Source of the DNA: Achromobacter mucicolens
GTDB lineage: Bacteria; Pseudomonadota; Gammaproteobacteria; Burkholderiales; Burkholderiaceae_B
Length of the DNA: 64,000 nucleotides
Assembly (NCBI RefSeq): GCF_902859725.1
Contig: NZ_CADIJP010000005.1
Span: 282,331 to 346,330, forward strand
Reading direction: 5' to 3'
The notes under the pieces are model-generated. The model worked only from the letters and a program-made list of their open reading frames with translations, did not search any database and was not told the origin of the DNA. This document shows, piece after piece, positions 1-11,353 of this stretch (position 1 is its first letter; each line of letters begins with the position of its first letter). The translations under genes were made by a program, and so were the position numbers.

Positions 1-126
1 GACGCGCAGCGCGCCAAAGCCCATGTGAGCCGGATCGTAGTAGTTGGCAAAGGAGAAGGTATGGAACGAATCGAGCCATCCGTGGTTGGCGTGACCCCGT
101 TCAGCAGCGCGGCGGATCGTAAGCAT
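1..126 (-). CDS. Pirin family protein, N-terminal part
   Basis: This is the first 42 residues of a gene that runs off the left edge. The reading frame on the minus strand starts [20 protein letters not shown] and continues through [20 protein letters not shown], which is the characteristic pirin N-terminus with [16 protein letters not shown] and YYDP. Pirins are cupin-fold, metal-binding proteins; several bacterial members are quercetin dioxygenases or redox-sensing interaction partners, but the exact role here cannot be read. The gene is divergent from a LysR regulator, a common arrangement for this family, and the 181-bp gap between them holds two TTCA...TGAA palindromes that could be operators. 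The ATG start follows a GGAG-type ribosome site (AACAGGAGTTCACC). Confidence 0.9.
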   Translation of the reverse strand, partial: MLTIRRAAERGHANHGWLDSFHTFSFANYYDPAHMGFGALRV

Positions 127-139
127 GGTGAACTCCTGT

Positions 140-153
140 TTCAATAATATGAA
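140..153. promoter_or_regulatory. Possible LysR box near the pirin start
   Basis: TTCAATAATATGAA is an imperfect palindrome (TTCA-N6-TGAA) just upstream of the pirin ATG. It resembles the stronger palindrome at 271-285 on the other side of the same divergent intergenic region. LysR regulators usually bind two such sites, so this is a plausible activation site. Inferred from symmetry only. Confidence 0.35.
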
Positions 154-270
154 TGGTTAGGGCTGCGTCCTGGCTGGGCTTTCCGCCTTGCCGTTTAGCT
201 GCAACCCCGGCATGAGTGATATTCTGCGCGCCCGGGCCACGGGTTTTGGCGCTATATTTTGATGACTTCG

Positions 271-285
271 TTCAAATTATTTGAA
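271..285. promoter_or_regulatory. Candidate LysR operator palindrome
   Basis: TTCAAATTATTTGAA is a perfect 15-bp palindrome around a central T, just upstream of the regulator's ATG at 308. It covers the alternative TTG codon at 281, which argues for the downstream start. Position and symmetry fit an autoregulatory LysR recognition site; no binding evidence is available. Confidence 0.45.
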
Positions 286-307
286 TCCACACTTTTGGCG
301 CCATTCC

Positions 308-1219
308 ATGCAGCCCATCACGCCCGAACTCCTCGTCCTCGTCGATGCCATCGCGCGCCACGGCAGCTTCGCCAAGGCCGCGCGCGAACTGGGTAAGGTG
401 CCCTCCGCCGTCACGTATTCCATCCGCAAGCTCGAAGATGGCCTGGACGTGCTGCTGTTTGACCGCTCGGGGCATCGGGCTCTGCTGACGCCGGCAGGCG
501 AGGCGCTGCTCAAGGACGGCCGGCATCTGCTGCAGTCGCTGGACGAACTGGCCAGCCGGGTCAAGCGCATCGCAACGGGGTGGGAGGTGCAGCTGCGCAT
601 TGCGGTCAGCGCGGTGCTGCCGTGGCGGCCCATCTATGACCTGATCGATGAATTCCATGCGGTGGGCAGCGCCACGACGCTGCGCTTCTCTACCGAAGTC
701 TTGAGCGGCAACTGGGACGCGCTGACCTCAGGGCGCGCGGACCTGGTGATCGGTGCGGGCGCGGCGGGCGAGCCGACGGGTCCCTATCGCTCGCAGGCGA
801 TAGGCGTGATGCAATTCGGATTCTGCGTGGCGGCGAACCATCCGCTGGCCGCCCTGCCCCAGCCGCTTAGCCGCGCCGACATCACGCGCTACTGCGCGGT
901 CGTTATTGCCGACACCTCACGCAACCTGCCCGTGCAGTCGCGCGGCATTCTGTCGGATCAGCCGACGCTGGTGATGCCGTCGATGCAGGCCAAGATCGAG
1001 GCGCAGGTGCGCGGCCTGGGCTGCGGCTATCTGCCGCTGACGCTGGCCGCGCCCTACCTGGCGCAGGGTCTGCTGGTGGTGTGTGAGACGGATGAAGGCA
1101 TGTCCCTGACGGAACACGTGGCTTACGCCTGGCGGGCGGAGCCGCCGGGCGAAGCCATGAAGTGGTGGCTGCAGAAGCTGAAGTCCCCGCGTCTGTGCGA
1201 GAGCCTGCTCGGGCTATAG
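308..1219 (+). CDS. LysR family transcriptional regulator
   Basis: A 303-residue LysR-type regulator. The N-terminal winged helix-turn-helix (about residues 4-62) contains HGSFAKAARELGKVPSAVTY and SIRKLEDGLDVLLFDR, the usual LysR recognition-helix region. The remainder is the periplasmic-binding-like effector domain. I chose ATG 308 (MQPITPELL) rather than the in-frame TTG at 281, because family proteins begin a few residues before the helix-turn-helix and because the TTG lies within a palindrome that looks like the operator. It is divergent from the pirin gene and probably controls it. The effector is unknown. Confidence 0.9.
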   Translation: MQPITPELLVLVDAIARHGSFAKAARELGKVPSAVTYSIRKLEDGLDVLLFDRSGHRALLTPAGEALLKDGRHLLQSLDELASRVKRIATGWEVQLRIAVSAVLPWRPIYDLIDEFHAVGSATTLRFSTEVLSGNWDALTSGRADLVIGAGAAGEPTGPYRSQAIGVMQFGFCVAANHPLAALPQPLSRADITRYCAVVIADTSRNLPVQSRGILSDQPTLVMPSMQAKIEAQVRGLGCGYLPLTLAAPYLAQGLLVVCETDEGMSLTEHVAYAWRAEPPGEAMKWWLQKLKSPRLCESLLGL

Positions 1220-1249
1220 ACCGATCCACCGGACCGGCCCATCGCACGC

Positions 1250-2754
<1,505 letters not shown>

Positions 2755-2755
<1 letters not shown>

Positions 2756-3819
2756 CAGTTTGCGGGCTCCATCGGGAGGACCAGGCGAAACTCGGTGCGC
2801 CCCGGTCGGGATTCAAATTCGATGATGCCGCCGTGCTGTTGCACGAAGTCCTGCGCCAGGCTCAGGCCCAGGCCGGTGCCGCCCGCCCTGGCCGTGACCA
2901 GCGGGTGGAAGATGCGGTCGCGGATGTGTTCCGGCACGCCAGGACCGTTGTCGATGATGGACAGCACCAGCGCCAGGCGGTGCTGACGGTGCGCCAGCAT
3001 GACTTGCCGCGCGACACGCGTGCGCAGCGTCACCACGCCGGGTTCGGTCTGCGGACCTTGCGGACGCGCCACAAGTTCCTGCGCCGCATTGCGCGCAACG
3101 TTGAGCACGGCCTGCATCAGGCGGGCGGCGTCGCCCTTCAGGTCCGGCACCGAGGCGTCGTAGTCGCGCTGGATCGTGACGTCGTTGCGGAACTCGGCCT
3201 GGATCAGCGCGCAGACACGCTCGCAGATTTCATGGATGTTCACCGGGCGCGCATTGAGCGGCACACGTTGCGGACCGCTCAGGCGGTCCACCAGCGCCTG
3301 CAGGCGGTCGGCTTCGGAAATGATGACCTGGGTGTACTCGGCCAGGGCCGCGCTGGGCAGCTCGGCCTCCAGCAACTGCGCGGCGCCGCGCAGTCCGCCC
3401 AGGGGATTCTTGACTTCATGCGCCAGGTTGCGCAGCAATTCGCGGTGGGCTTCGATCTCGTCAACCAGCCGGTGGTTGCGGTCGGCCAGCACGCGTTGCT
3501 CGATTTCGCGCGTTTCGATCAGTACCGGCCAGCGCTGGCCGGTCAGTCCCACGGTGGTCACCGAGACTTCCACGGATTCGGTGGCGCGGCGCAACGAGGC
3601 CAGCTGCCTCACGTCGGCGTACCTGCCGCCCGCGGCGCGGTCGATCGATGACTGGATGTTCTCAGGGTTGTCGTACAGGGTGGCGGCTGAGTGCCCGCCA
3701 AGTTGCTTGCGCGAACGGCCGAAAAGATCCTCGGCGGCTGCGTTGGCGTATTCGATGTGGCCGCGCTCGTTGACCAGGAAAACTGACGTGGCTAGCAGAT
3801 CGAGAGCTTCAACATTCAT
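2755..3819 (-). CDS. ntrB: Nitrogen regulation sensor kinase NtrB (GlnL)
   Basis: A 354-residue soluble histidine kinase/phosphatase that phosphorylates NtrC under PII control. A PAS domain lies at about residues 5-115 (FLVNERGHIEYANAAAEDLF). The H-box is LRNLAHEVKNPLGGLRGAAQ, and the ATPase region shows the N-box (NVARNAAQ), G1 (DNGPGVP) and G2 (GGTGLGLSLAQ). I place the start at ATG 3819 (MNVEALDLLATSVF); the frame is open 102 bp further upstream, but that extension is low-complexity and not family-like. Downstream of glnA on the same strand and coupled to ntrC, as in most proteobacteria. Confidence 0.96.
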
Positions 3820-3888
3820 TTTCAACGTACCCGAATGGACAGGGGAAAGCGGAACGCGTCCGCGACGGGCGAGCCGGCCCGACGCCCT

Positions 3889-3914
3889 GCCCGCCGGCGC
3901 GGCGCCGGGCGGGC
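3889..3914 (-). other. Strong hairpin between glnA and ntrB
   Basis: GCCCGCCGGCGC followed directly by GGCGCCGGGCGGGC can fold into a GC-only stem with one bulged base, 70-95 bp before the ntrB start and downstream of glnA. No T-run follows, so it is not a classical terminator. It could slow or process read-through transcription so that ntrBC is made at lower levels than glnA. Confidence 0.4.
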
Positions 3915-4006
3915 AATTCATCGGGCGGCTACCTGGTGGTGCGCGTGGTGTGGGCCCTGGTTTCTGCCTACATCATCGCGCTCCCCCCAGCCACGGCCTC
4001 AAGACA

Positions 4007-5419
4007 TCAGAGGCTGTAGTACATGTCGAATTCGACCGGGTGCGTCGTCATGCGCAGGCGCGTCACATCGGCCATCTTCAGGTCGATGTAGGCGTTGAGC
4101 ATGTCATTGCTGAACACGCCGCCACGGGTCAGGAACTCGCGATCCTTGTCCAGGGCTTCCAGCGCTTCTTCCAGCGAGGCGCAGACGGTCGGGATCTTCG
4201 CGTCTTCCTCCGGCGGCAGGTCGTACAGGTTCTTGTCGGCCGGATCGCCCGGGTGGATCTTGTTCTGGACGCCGTCCAGGCCGGCCATCATCAGGGCCGA
4301 GAAAGCCAGGTACGGGTTGGCCAGGGGATCCGGGAAGCGCGTTTCGATGCGGCGGCCCTTCGGGTTGCCAACGTACGGAATGCGGATCGAAGCCGAGCGG
4401 TTGCGGGCCGAGTAAGCCAGCTTCACGGGCGCTTCGAAGTGCGGGACCAGACGCTTGTACGAGTTCGTGCCGGGGTTGGTGATGGCGTTCAGGGCACGGG
4501 CGTGCTTGATGATGCCGCCGATGTAGTACAGGGCGAATTCGGACAGGCCGGCGTAGCCGTTGCCCGCGAACAGGTTCTGGCCGTCCTTCCAGATGGACTG
4601 GTGGACGTGCATGCCGGAGCCGTTGTCGCCAACGATGGGCTTGGGCATGAACGTGGCGGTCTTGCCGTAGGCGTGGGCCACGTTGTGCACGATGTACTTG
4701 ACGATCTGCGTCCAGTCGGCGCGCTGGACCAGCGTGCTGAACTTGGTGCCGATTTCGAGCTGGCCGGGCGCCGCCACTTCATGGTGGTGCACTTCGACCG
4801 GCACACCCATCTGTTCCATCAGCAGGCACATTTCCGAACGCATGTCCTGGAACGAATCGACCGGCGGAACGGGGAAGTAGCCGCCCTTCACGCCCGGACG
4901 GTGGCCGGTGTTGCCGCCTTCGAATTCCAGGCCGGTGGACCACGGCGCTTCTTCGGACTTGATCTTGACGAACGTGCCCGACATGTCGGTGTTCCAGGTC
5001 ACGCCGTCGAACACGAAGAATTCGGGTTCCGGACCGAAGTAGGCGGTGTCGCCCAGGCCGGAGGACTTCAGGTAGGCTTCAGCGCGCTTGGCCAGCGAGC
5101 GCGGGTCACGGTCATAGCCCTTCAGGTCCGACGGTTCGACCACGTCGCACGACAGGATCAGGGTCGGCTCTTCGCGGAACGGATCCAGGTTGGCGGTGGA
5201 GCAGTCGGGGATGAGGAGCATGTCGGAGGCTTCGATGCCCTTCCAGCCCGGAATCGACGAACCGTCGAAAGCCTGCCCGCTTTCCAGCTTGTCTTCATCG
5301 ATAGCAGTGGTGGGCACGGAAACGTGGTGCTCACGGCCAACCGTATCGGTAAAGCGGAAATCCACGAATTTCACTTCGTTATCGGCGATCTGTTTCAGGA
5401 CGTCTTTCGGGCTTGCCAT
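4007..5419 (-). CDS. glnA: Type I glutamine synthetase
   Basis: A 470-residue GS-I enzyme that makes glutamine from glutamate, ammonia and ATP. Visible signatures include [10 protein letters not shown], the GPEPEFF metal-binding segment, [17 protein letters not shown], and the C-terminal NLYDLPPEE, whose Tyr is the adenylylation site of GS-I-beta enzymes. Start ATG 5419 ([18 protein letters not shown]) has GGAGATGAC before it; the frame remains open upstream to 5587, but that stretch carries the promoter. Expression should be strongly nitrogen-regulated: a sigma-54 promoter at 5480-5495 and NtrC-type sites at 5548-5562 and 5581-5595 lie upstream. First gene of glnA-ntrB-ntrC. Confidence 0.98.
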   Translation of the reverse strand: MASPKDVLKQIADNEVKFVDFRFTDTVGREHHVSVPTTAIDEDKLESGQAFDGSSIPGWKGIEASDMLLIPDCSTANLDPFREEPTLILSCDVVEPSDLKGYDRDPRSLAKRAEAYLKSSGLGDTAYFGPEPEFFVFDGVTWNTDMSGTFVKIKSEEAPWSTGLEFEGGNTGHRPGVKGGYFPVPPVDSFQDMRSEMCLLMEQMGVPVEVHHHEVAAPGQLEIGTKFSTLVQRADWTQIVKYIVHNVAHAYGKTATFMPKPIVGDNGSGMHVHQSIWKDGQNLFAGNGYAGLSEFALYYIGGIIKHARALNAITNPGTNSYKRLVPHFEAPVKLAYSARNRSASIRIPYVGNPKGRRIETRFPDPLANPYLAFSALMMAGLDGVQNKIHPGDPADKNLYDLPPEEDAKIPTVCASLEEALEALDKDREFLTRGGVFSNDMLNAYIDLKMADVTRLRMTTHPVEFDMYYSL

Positions 5420-5479
5420 GTCATCTCCATTAGATAAAAGGGTCGAGGGCTTTGCCCGTCGACTGGCATAAAAGAGGGA

Positions 5480-5495
5480 AGCAATAAGCGTGCCA
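5480..5495 (-). promoter_or_regulatory. Sigma-54 promoter of glnA
   Basis: Reading the minus strand, TGGCACGCTTATTGCT matches the -24/-12 consensus TGGCAC-N5-TTGCW exactly. The -24 GG is at 5494-5493 and the -12 GC at 5482-5481, giving a predicted transcription start near 5470 and a leader of about 50 nt to the glnA ATG. Confidence 0.92.
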
Positions 5496-5547
5496 GGTTT
5501 AACCCCGGTATTCCCGGGGGGAGGCAGGCTGGACTTGAGGAAATGTA

Positions 5548-5562
5548 GCACCACTATGGTGC
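5548..5562. promoter_or_regulatory. NtrC-binding site, proximal (glnA)
   Basis: GCACCACTATGGTGC is a perfect GCACC-N5-GGTGC dyad matching the NtrC consensus. Its centre is 73.5 bp upstream of the -12 GC of the glnA promoter. A second, weaker copy lies 33 bp further upstream, close to the 32-bp spacing of the two strong NtrC sites at Escherichia coli glnA. Confidence 0.85.
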
Positions 5563-5580
5563 AAAAGGTGGGGCATGATC

Positions 5581-5595
5581 GCCCCATCTTGGTGC
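5581..5595. promoter_or_regulatory. NtrC-binding site, distal (glnA)
   Basis: GCCCCATCTTGGTGC matches GCACC-N5-GGTGC with one mismatch. It is spaced 33 bp centre to centre from the proximal site, about three helical turns, so two NtrC dimers could bind on one face. It ends 8 bp from the hemW stop codon. Confidence 0.65.
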
Positions 5596-5602
5596 TTGCA
5601 CC

Positions 5603-6823
5603 TTACAGGAACATTTCCTGAAGGTCATTGAGGAAGCGCCAGCCCAGCGGGGTTGCCCGCAGGCGGGTTGGATCGGCGTCCAGCAAGCCCCGTTTCGAGG
5701 CTGCCTCCAATTGGTGCGCAATGACGGCCAGCGACAAACCGGTGCGTTCGTTGAACGCCGTCGCCGCCACGCCGTCTTTCAGGCGCAAGGCATTGAGCAT
5801 GAACTCGAACGGCAGCTCGTCCGGACCGACCTGGCGGCTTTCGGCCAGGTGGCTGCCATCGCGGGCCATCGCGGCCTGCATCCAGGAATCGGGGTTCTTC
5901 AGACGCGCCTCGCGCACGATGCGGTCATGGAACGACAGCTTGCCGTGCGCGCCCGGGCCGATGCCCAGGTAGTCGCCGAACTCCCAGTAATTCATGTTGT
6001 GGCGGCTCCGGGCGCCGGGCTTGGCGTAAGCCGAGACCTCGTAGCGCGCCAGCCCCGCCGCGGCCAGCTCGGCCTCCACCGCCTCCTGCATGGCGGCGCT
6101 GGTGTCATCGTCGGGCAGGTCCTCGGGCGGAAACTTCGCGAAGACCGTATTCGGTTCCATTGTCAGGTGGTACAGCGACAAATGCTCGGTGCCGAACGAT
6201 ATGGCCTCGCGCAGATCGGCCGTACAGGCCTCTAGCGTCTGGCCGGGCAAGGCAAACATCACGTCCAGGTTGACGCGGGGCGCCGCCCGCTGCGCCATGT
6301 CGATCGCCGCGCGGGCCTGCGCGGCATCGTGGATGCGGCCCAGCTTTTTCAACTGGGCGTCGTCAAAGCTCTGAATGCCCAACGAAAAGCGTGTGACCCC
6401 GCTGGCCGCGTAGTCCCGGAAACGGCCGGCCTCGGCCGTGCCCGGATTGGCCTCCATCGTGATCTCGGCGTCGGGCCACAGGTTCAGGTACGCCCGCAAC
6501 ATCGCCAGCAGCTCGTCCAGACCAGCGGCCGACAGCAGACTGGGCGTGCCGCCGCCGATGAAGACGGAAATCACCTGCCGGCCCCAGATGGACGGCAACG
6601 ACTGCTCCAGGTCGCTGCGCAGCGCGTCCAGATAGGCGCGCTCGGGAATTTCGCCAGGCGCGGCATGCGAGTTGAAATCACAGTAAGGGCATTTGCGCAC
6701 GCACCAGGGCACGTGGACGTATACGGACAGCGGCGGCAGGCTGGTCAGGGTGGCGCCGGCGGGCACGACGAGGCGCGACTTAGGCGCGCCCATGTCGTTG
6801 CGGATGGGAATGGTGATGGACAT
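5603..6823 (-). CDS. hemW: Radical SAM heme chaperone HemW
   Basis: A 406-residue HemW (formerly called an oxygen-independent coproporphyrinogen oxidase homologue). The CxxxCxxC cluster motif is C41, C45 and C48 in WCVRKCPYCDFNSH, followed by FIGGGTPSLL and the RFSLGIQSFDD segment. HemW lacks the extra Cys of true HemN, as here, and delivers heme to membrane targets; that role is family knowledge. It is downstream of rdgB on the same strand (34 bp apart). The glnA distal NtrC site begins just after its stop codon. Confidence 0.93.
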   Translation of the reverse strand: MSITIPIRNDMGAPKSRLVVPAGATLTSLPPLSVYVHVPWCVRKCPYCDFNSHAAPGEIPERAYLDALRSDLEQSLPSIWGRQVISVFIGGGTPSLLSAAGLDELLAMLRAYLNLWPDAEITMEANPGTAEAGRFRDYAASGVTRFSLGIQSFDDAQLKKLGRIHDAAQARAAIDMAQRAAPRVNLDVMFALPGQTLEACTADLREAISFGTEHLSLYHLTMEPNTVFAKFPPEDLPDDDTSAAMQEAVEAELAAAGLARYEVSAYAKPGARSRHNMNYWEFGDYLGIGPGAHGKLSFHDRIVREARLKNPDSWMQAAMARDGSHLAESRQVGPDELPFEFMLNALRLKDGVAATAFNERTGLSLAVIAHQLEAASKRGLLDADPTRLRATPLGWRFLNDLQEMFL

Positions 6824-6857
6824 GCGAAAAATTCCTGGCGCCTTGCCGGCGCCGTGT

Positions 6858-7481
6858 TCAAGCGTTGCCCAGCTTGCTGAGCAGCTCGCGCAGCGCCCGG
6901 GCGCGGTGGCTGACCCGGTTCTTCTCGTCGGGATCCAGCGACGCGGCGGTCAGCGCCATGTCGGGCAGGTAGAAGTGCGGATCGTAGCCGAAACCGTTGG
7001 CGCCTTCGGGCACATCGATGATCTCGCCATGCCACAGGCCCTCGCCGATGAGCGGGCGGGGATCGTTCTCGGAACGCACCAGCGCCAGGACCGCCACGTA
7101 CCAGGCGCTGCGGTCCTCGACCGATGCCAGGTTGCGCACCAGCAACGCATTGTTGGCCGCATCGGACTTTTCGCCGCCGTGCATCTTGGCATAGCGGGCC
7201 GAATACACACCGGGAGCGCCATCCAGCGAGGCCACGCACAGACCCGAGTCGTCCGCCAGCGCGGGCAGCCCGGTCAAGCGGCTGGCGTGGCGCGCCTTGG
7301 CCAGCGCGTTTTCGACGAAGGTGACGTGCGGCTCTTCGGCTTCCGGCACGCCCAGTTCGCCCTGGGGCACCAGCTCAATGCCCAGCGGCGCGAACAAGGC
7401 GGAGAACTCGCGCAGCTTGCCGGCATTGTTGGACGCCAGGACGACGCGGCGCAGGGAGTCGGGAATCTTGGGGGATGTCAT
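6858..7481 (-). CDS. rdgB: XTP/dITP diphosphatase RdgB (Ham1 family)
   Basis: A 207-residue house-cleaning nucleotidase that hydrolyses XTP, dITP and ITP to monophosphates. Motifs include VVLASNNAGKLREF at the N-terminus, TFVENALAKARHA, ALADDSGLCV (about residues 75-83), GVYSARYA and GFGYDPHFYLP. I chose ATG 7481 (MTSPKIPDSLRRVVLASNN); the frame extends upstream to 7652, but that part is not family-like. In relatives the gene usually lies directly after rph; here rph is about 6.6 kb away, with a motility/signalling and catabolic block between them. Confidence 0.95.
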   Translation of the reverse strand: MTSPKIPDSLRRVVLASNNAGKLREFSALFAPLGIELVPQGELGVPEAEEPHVTFVENALAKARHASRLTGLPALADDSGLCVASLDGAPGVYSARYAKMHGGEKSDAANNALLVRNLASVEDRSAWYVAVLALVRSENDPRPLIGEGLWHGEIIDVPEGANGFGYDPHFYLPDMALTAASLDPDEKNRVSHRARALRELLSKLGNA

Positions 7482-7684
7482 AGGGCGGATTGTATAGGGG
7501 CGGGCCTGCGGCGGGCGTGCATTCCACGATGATGGCGCGGGTACCACGCCCGGGTGCATTGCTTGTTGACACTTCTGTAACAGCGCCCGAAGATGGCACG
7601 TCAACGATTCGGCGCAACAACGCAGACATATTTTGTTGTCAATATGACCCATCTTGTCACTGATCGTTTCTCAATGCCCCGGCG

Positions 7685-9538
7685 ATGAACTCCATTCACG
7701 CTTTGCCACGGCCTGCGGCGCCCCGCGCTCACCATCGGACTTCCGGCGGCGCGCCCGCCCACGCCAGCCTGGCTGGCATCCTGCGCGAAAGATTGTTGCG
7801 TCCGCGCTTCCAGCCGGTGATCGACCTGTCCCACAGCCGGATCTATGGGCACGAGAGCCTGATCCGCGGTCCCGCCGACACGCCCCTGCACTATCCCGAT
7901 GCCCTGTTCGCCGAGGCGCGCCGTCAAGGCTTGCACCCGCAACTTGAGCTGGCCAGTTTTCGCGCGGGCGCGCGGGGGTTCGAACAGAACGACGCCGCCG
8001 GCAAGCTGTTCCTGAACCTGTCCGGCTCCGCCCTGCTCCATTACTGGACCCTCTGGGGCCACGACATGCCCGGCCGGCTGCTCAAGGATTGCGCGCTCGA
8101 GCCCGCCAGTATCGTTGTCGAACTTACCGAACAGGATCCCCTGTCCGACCGCATGGCCGACCTGCACAACGCGTTTGCGTGCCTGCGCGAAGCCGGCATG
8201 CGCATCGCGCTGGACGATTACGGCGTCGGCAATTCCAACCTGCAGCTCTGGGCGGAAACCCAGCCCGAGCTGGTCAAGATCGACCGTTACTTCTTTGACG
8301 GCATCGGCCACGACGAGCGCAAGCAGAACATGGTGCGTGCCATCCTGAAGGTGGCCCAGCATCTTGGCACGTCGGTCATCGCCGAAGGCATCGAAACCGC
8401 CGAAGACCTGGCCGTCGTGCGTGAGCTGGATATCCGCTACGCGCAGGGCTGGTTCCTGGGCATGCCCGAGGAAATCCTGCTGACCGAACTGACGCCGCCG
8501 CTGCGGGATTCGCTGCGTTCGCGCACCTCGGCGCCCGTGTCGCAACGCGCCGCCGGCGGCACCGCCGTCAGCCTGCGCGTCGAAGCGCCAGCCGCGCTGC
8601 TGACCAAGCACACCAACGATGACGTGCATCGTCTTTTCATCGAACACAAGAATCTGCACGCCGTGGCCGTGATCGACGCCGACAACCGGCCGGTCGGCAT
8701 CATCAACCGGCGCGACTTCTCGGAACACTACGCCCAGCGCTACACGCGCGAGCTCTTCGGCCGCGACGCCTGCTCGACCTTCATGAATGCCGAGCCGGTG
8801 CTGGTGGATGTAAACGTGTCCATCGACCAACTGAGCCACGTGTTGATTTCCGAAGACCAGCGCTACCTGATGGACGGGCTCATCATCACGCGCGACGGCC
8901 GCTACGACGGCCTGGCCACCGGCGAAACGCTGGTGCGCTCGGTGACCGAGATGCGGATCGAGGCGGCGCGCTACGCCAATCCGCTGACGTCCCTGCCCGG
9001 CAACATCCCCATCAGCCGGCACATCGCCACGCTGCTCGAAGACGCCGCCGACTTCACCATCTGCTACGGCGACCTGAACAACTTCAAGCCCTTCAACGAC
9101 GTCTACGGCTATTGGCGCGGCGACGACATGATCATGCTGACCGCCGACGTCATCAAGCGGCACTGCGATCCGCAGCGCGATTTCGTGGGACACGTGGGCG
9201 GCGACGACTTCGTGGTGCTGCTGCGCAGCCCCGACTGGATGGCGCGCATCGAGCGCATCATTGCCGAATTCAACGAGGAGGCCGTGGCCCTGTATGACGA
9301 ACAGGGCCGCCGCAACGGCGGCATCGAGGCCGAAGACCGTTACGGCGTGCCGCGCTTCTTTCCGTTCGTGACGCTGGGCGTGGGCGCCCTGACCGTCACG
9401 CCCTCGTTATGCGAGCGCATCCGCCCTGAGGACATCGCCTCGGCGGCCGCCCATGTCAAGCACAAGGTCAAGCACGGGAATCTGTCGCTCGTGGCCGAGC
9501 GCTACACCGGCGCCGCCCTGCCGCAACTCACCGGCTGA
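7685..9538 (+). CDS. EAL-CBS-GGDEF cyclic-di-GMP turnover protein
   Basis: A 617-residue cytoplasmic signalling protein with the phosphodiesterase domain first. The EAL domain (about 33-280) retains the metal and catalytic residues: E57 in the EAL position (GHESLIRGP), the Asn of LFLNLSG, Glu of VELTEQ, the Asp pair of [11 protein letters not shown], Lys of LVKIDRY, Glu of IAEGIET and Gln of [13 protein letters not shown]-pair region follows (about 305-435). The GGDEF domain (about 440-600) has the signature as GGDDF (505-509) and [13 protein letters not shown]. The allosteric RxxD site is not conserved (PQRD at that spacing). No membrane segment. Phosphodiesterase activity looks likely; cyclase activity possible. 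Its 3' end overlaps the convergent chemoreceptor gene by 132 bp. Confidence 0.9.
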   Translation: MNSIHALPRPAAPRAHHRTSGGAPAHASLAGILRERLLRPRFQPVIDLSHSRIYGHESLIRGPADTPLHYPDALFAEARRQGLHPQLELASFRAGARGFEQNDAAGKLFLNLSGSALLHYWTLWGHDMPGRLLKDCALEPASIVVELTEQDPLSDRMADLHNAFACLREAGMRIALDDYGVGNSNLQLWAETQPELVKIDRYFFDGIGHDERKQNMVRAILKVAQHLGTSVIAEGIETAEDLAVVRELDIRYAQGWFLGMPEEILLTELTPPLRDSLRSRTSAPVSQRAAGGTAVSLRVEAPAALLTKHTNDDVHRLFIEHKNLHAVAVIDADNRPVGIINRRDFSEHYAQRYTRELFGRDACSTFMNAEPVLVDVNVSIDQLSHVLISEDQRYLMDGLIITRDGRYDGLATGETLVRSVTEMRIEAARYANPLTSLPGNIPISRHIATLLEDAADFTICYGDLNNFKPFNDVYGYWRGDDMIMLTADVIKRHCDPQRDFVGHVGGDDFVVLLRSPDWMARIERIIAEFNEEAVALYDEQGRRNGGIEAEDRYGVPRFFPFVTLGVGALTVTPSLCERIRPEDIASAAAHVKHKVKHGNLSLVAERYTGAALPQLTG

Positions 9539-11128
9539 GGCCTCGCGCGCCGCGGCCTGCGCGCCCTGCGCGATCTGGAATTTGGCCACGGCCCGGCGCA
9601 GTCCTTGCGCCTGGGATTCCAGCGCCGCCGCGGCAGCCGCCGTCTGCTCGACCATGGCGGCCGTTTCCTGCGTGGCACGCTCGATATCGGCCACGGCGTG
9701 GTTGACCGACGCAATGCCGGCTGCCTGTTCGGCGGTGGCGTTGGAGATCTCGGTCACGATCTGCGTCACACGATCGACCGAGGACACCATGTCGCGCATG
9801 GTGTCGCCCGCCAGATTCACATGACGCACGCCTGCATCCACGCGCGCGGCCGAGTCCTCGATCAGGCCCTTGATCTCGCGCGCCGCCTGAGCGCTGCGTT
9901 GGGCCAGCGACCGCACTTCGCCCGCCACCACGGCAAACCCCTTGCCCTGCTCGCCCGCGCGCGCCGCTTCCACGGCCGCGTTGAGCGCAAGGATATTCGT
10001 CTGGAACGCAATGCTGTCCACCACGCCCACGATCTCCCCGATGCGCCGCGCGCTATCGGCGATGCCCTGCATGCTGTGCACCACTTCATCGACGGCCTGG
10101 CCGCCGCGCTGCGCCAGTTGCGTGGCGCTTGCCGCCTGGCGGCTCGCCAGGTCCGCGTTGCCGGCGGTCATCTGAACGGTATGGGCCAGCTGGGTCATGT
10201 TGGCCGCCGCTTCCTGCAGCGAGCCAGCCTGGCGCGCCGCGCGGTCCGACATATCGGCGCCGCCCGCCGCGATCTCGCCCGAGCCGGTGTGGATCTCTTC
10301 CACGCCCAGGCGGACCGACGCCACGGCGGCCGACAGCCCCGTCTGCATGCGGCGCATGGCCGAATACAGGACCCCGATTTCGTTGTCGCCGCGTTGCGTG
10401 ATCACGCCCGTCAGGTCGCCGTCCGCGATGCGGTCAAAGTGCGCCCCCGCCTCGTTCAGCGGCCGCACGATGCTGCGTCGGAATCCCAGCCGGATCAGCA
10501 CTGCCAGCACCAGGACGAAACCCAGCACGACCGCCGCCACCACGATCACCCGTTCAAGCGTGCGGCTTGCGCCGGCCACCGCCTCCTGCCCCTGTTCGCG
10601 GGCGTAGGCCTGGTAGGCCTCGGCTTGCTTCACATACGCAGCCCCGCTGGCCGGCAGCGCCTTGTCCGTCAGGCGATTGACCTCGATGCCGTTCCACCCC
10701 TGGATCGCGGTGCGCATCGGCAAGAGCGTCTGGTCGGCAAAGGCTGCATACGCCGTCAGCACCTGGGCAAACAGCGGCGCGCCCTGAGCGCTGTCGTCCG
10801 GGTTGGCGCGCAGGCGCGCCAGACTGGCAGCGGCCTGCTTCAGCAGTCCATCGGCCTGGGCCAGCGACGCGTTGCGGGCATCTTCCAGCCCGCCTTCCAT
10901 CGCCGTCTTGGCGTCCGTGAGCGCCGCGCGCGCCTGGAACAGACGGCTGGTCATGTCGGCCAGATCGCTCGCCCTTTCGATGCTGCCCCGCCCCAGGGCC
11001 TCGATATCCGCGCGATTGTCGCGCAGGACCGTGATGCCCGCTGCCGCGGCAAGCGCGAACAGCACAACGAACAAGGCAAGAATGGCCGACAGCGCCGTCG
11101 TTACCCGCAGATTTTTTCGCATATCCAT
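9407..11128 (-). CDS. Methyl-accepting chemotaxis protein
   Basis: A 573-residue transmembrane chemoreceptor. TM1 is about residues 11-33, a periplasmic four-helix-type sensor follows, TM2 is about 193-214, then a HAMP domain ([23 protein letters not shown]). The cytoplasmic signalling hairpin contains the near-invariant tip [20 protein letters not shown] and [19 protein letters not shown], which docks CheA/CheW. The start is MDM or the second Met at 11122, which has the better-placed ribosome site. The last roughly 50 residues beyond the usual receptor end are encoded antisense to the EAL-CBS-GGDEF gene and lack a recognisable CheR/CheB pentapeptide. Ligand unknown. Confidence 0.92.
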   Translation of the reverse strand: MDMRKNLRVTTALSAILALFVVLFALAAAAGITVLRDNRADIEALGRGSIERASDLADMTSRLFQARAALTDAKTAMEGGLEDARNASLAQADGLLKQAAASLARLRANPDDSAQGAPLFAQVLTAYAAFADQTLLPMRTAIQGWNGIEVNRLTDKALPASGAAYVKQAEAYQAYAREQGQEAVAGASRTLERVIVVAAVVLGFVLVLAVLIRLGFRRSIVRPLNEAGAHFDRIADGDLTGVITQRGDNEIGVLYSAMRRMQTGLSAAVASVRLGVEEIHTGSGEIAAGGADMSDRAARQAGSLQEAAANMTQLAHTVQMTAGNADLASRQAASATQLAQRGGQAVDEVVHSMQGIADSARRIGEIVGVVDSIAFQTNILALNAAVEAARAGEQGKGFAVVAGEVRSLAQRSAQAAREIKGLIEDSAARVDAGVRHVNLAGDTMRDMVSSVDRVTQIVTEISNATAEQAAGIASVNHAVADIERATQETAAMVEQTAAAAAALESQAQGLRRAVAKFQIAQGAQAAAREASAGELRQGGAGVALGHERQIPVLDLVLDMGGRRGDVLRADALA

Positions 11129-11353
11129 CCGTGTGTTGCGTGGCCGCCCGTGCGGCAGTGCAACGGATTATGGACACCCAGTTTGGCAATTTCTTGACAC
11201 AACCTTGGATGGGGCGTGTCGCACTGCCGTCATGAAGCGGCGCTTTTGCGATCAGGAACCCTGTATTAATGATTTGTGAATTGGCACATGCGCGGCCTTG
11301 CGGCACATTCGATCCTGTCCCGAACCATTCCTTCAATCAGAAAAGCCAGTCAC

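Noticed and set aside
3176-5437. A long plus-strand open frame (over 700 codons) opposite ntrB and glnA
   Set aside because: It is the GC-rich shadow of ntrB and glnA, which have unmistakable motifs; it has no family features and no ribosome site.
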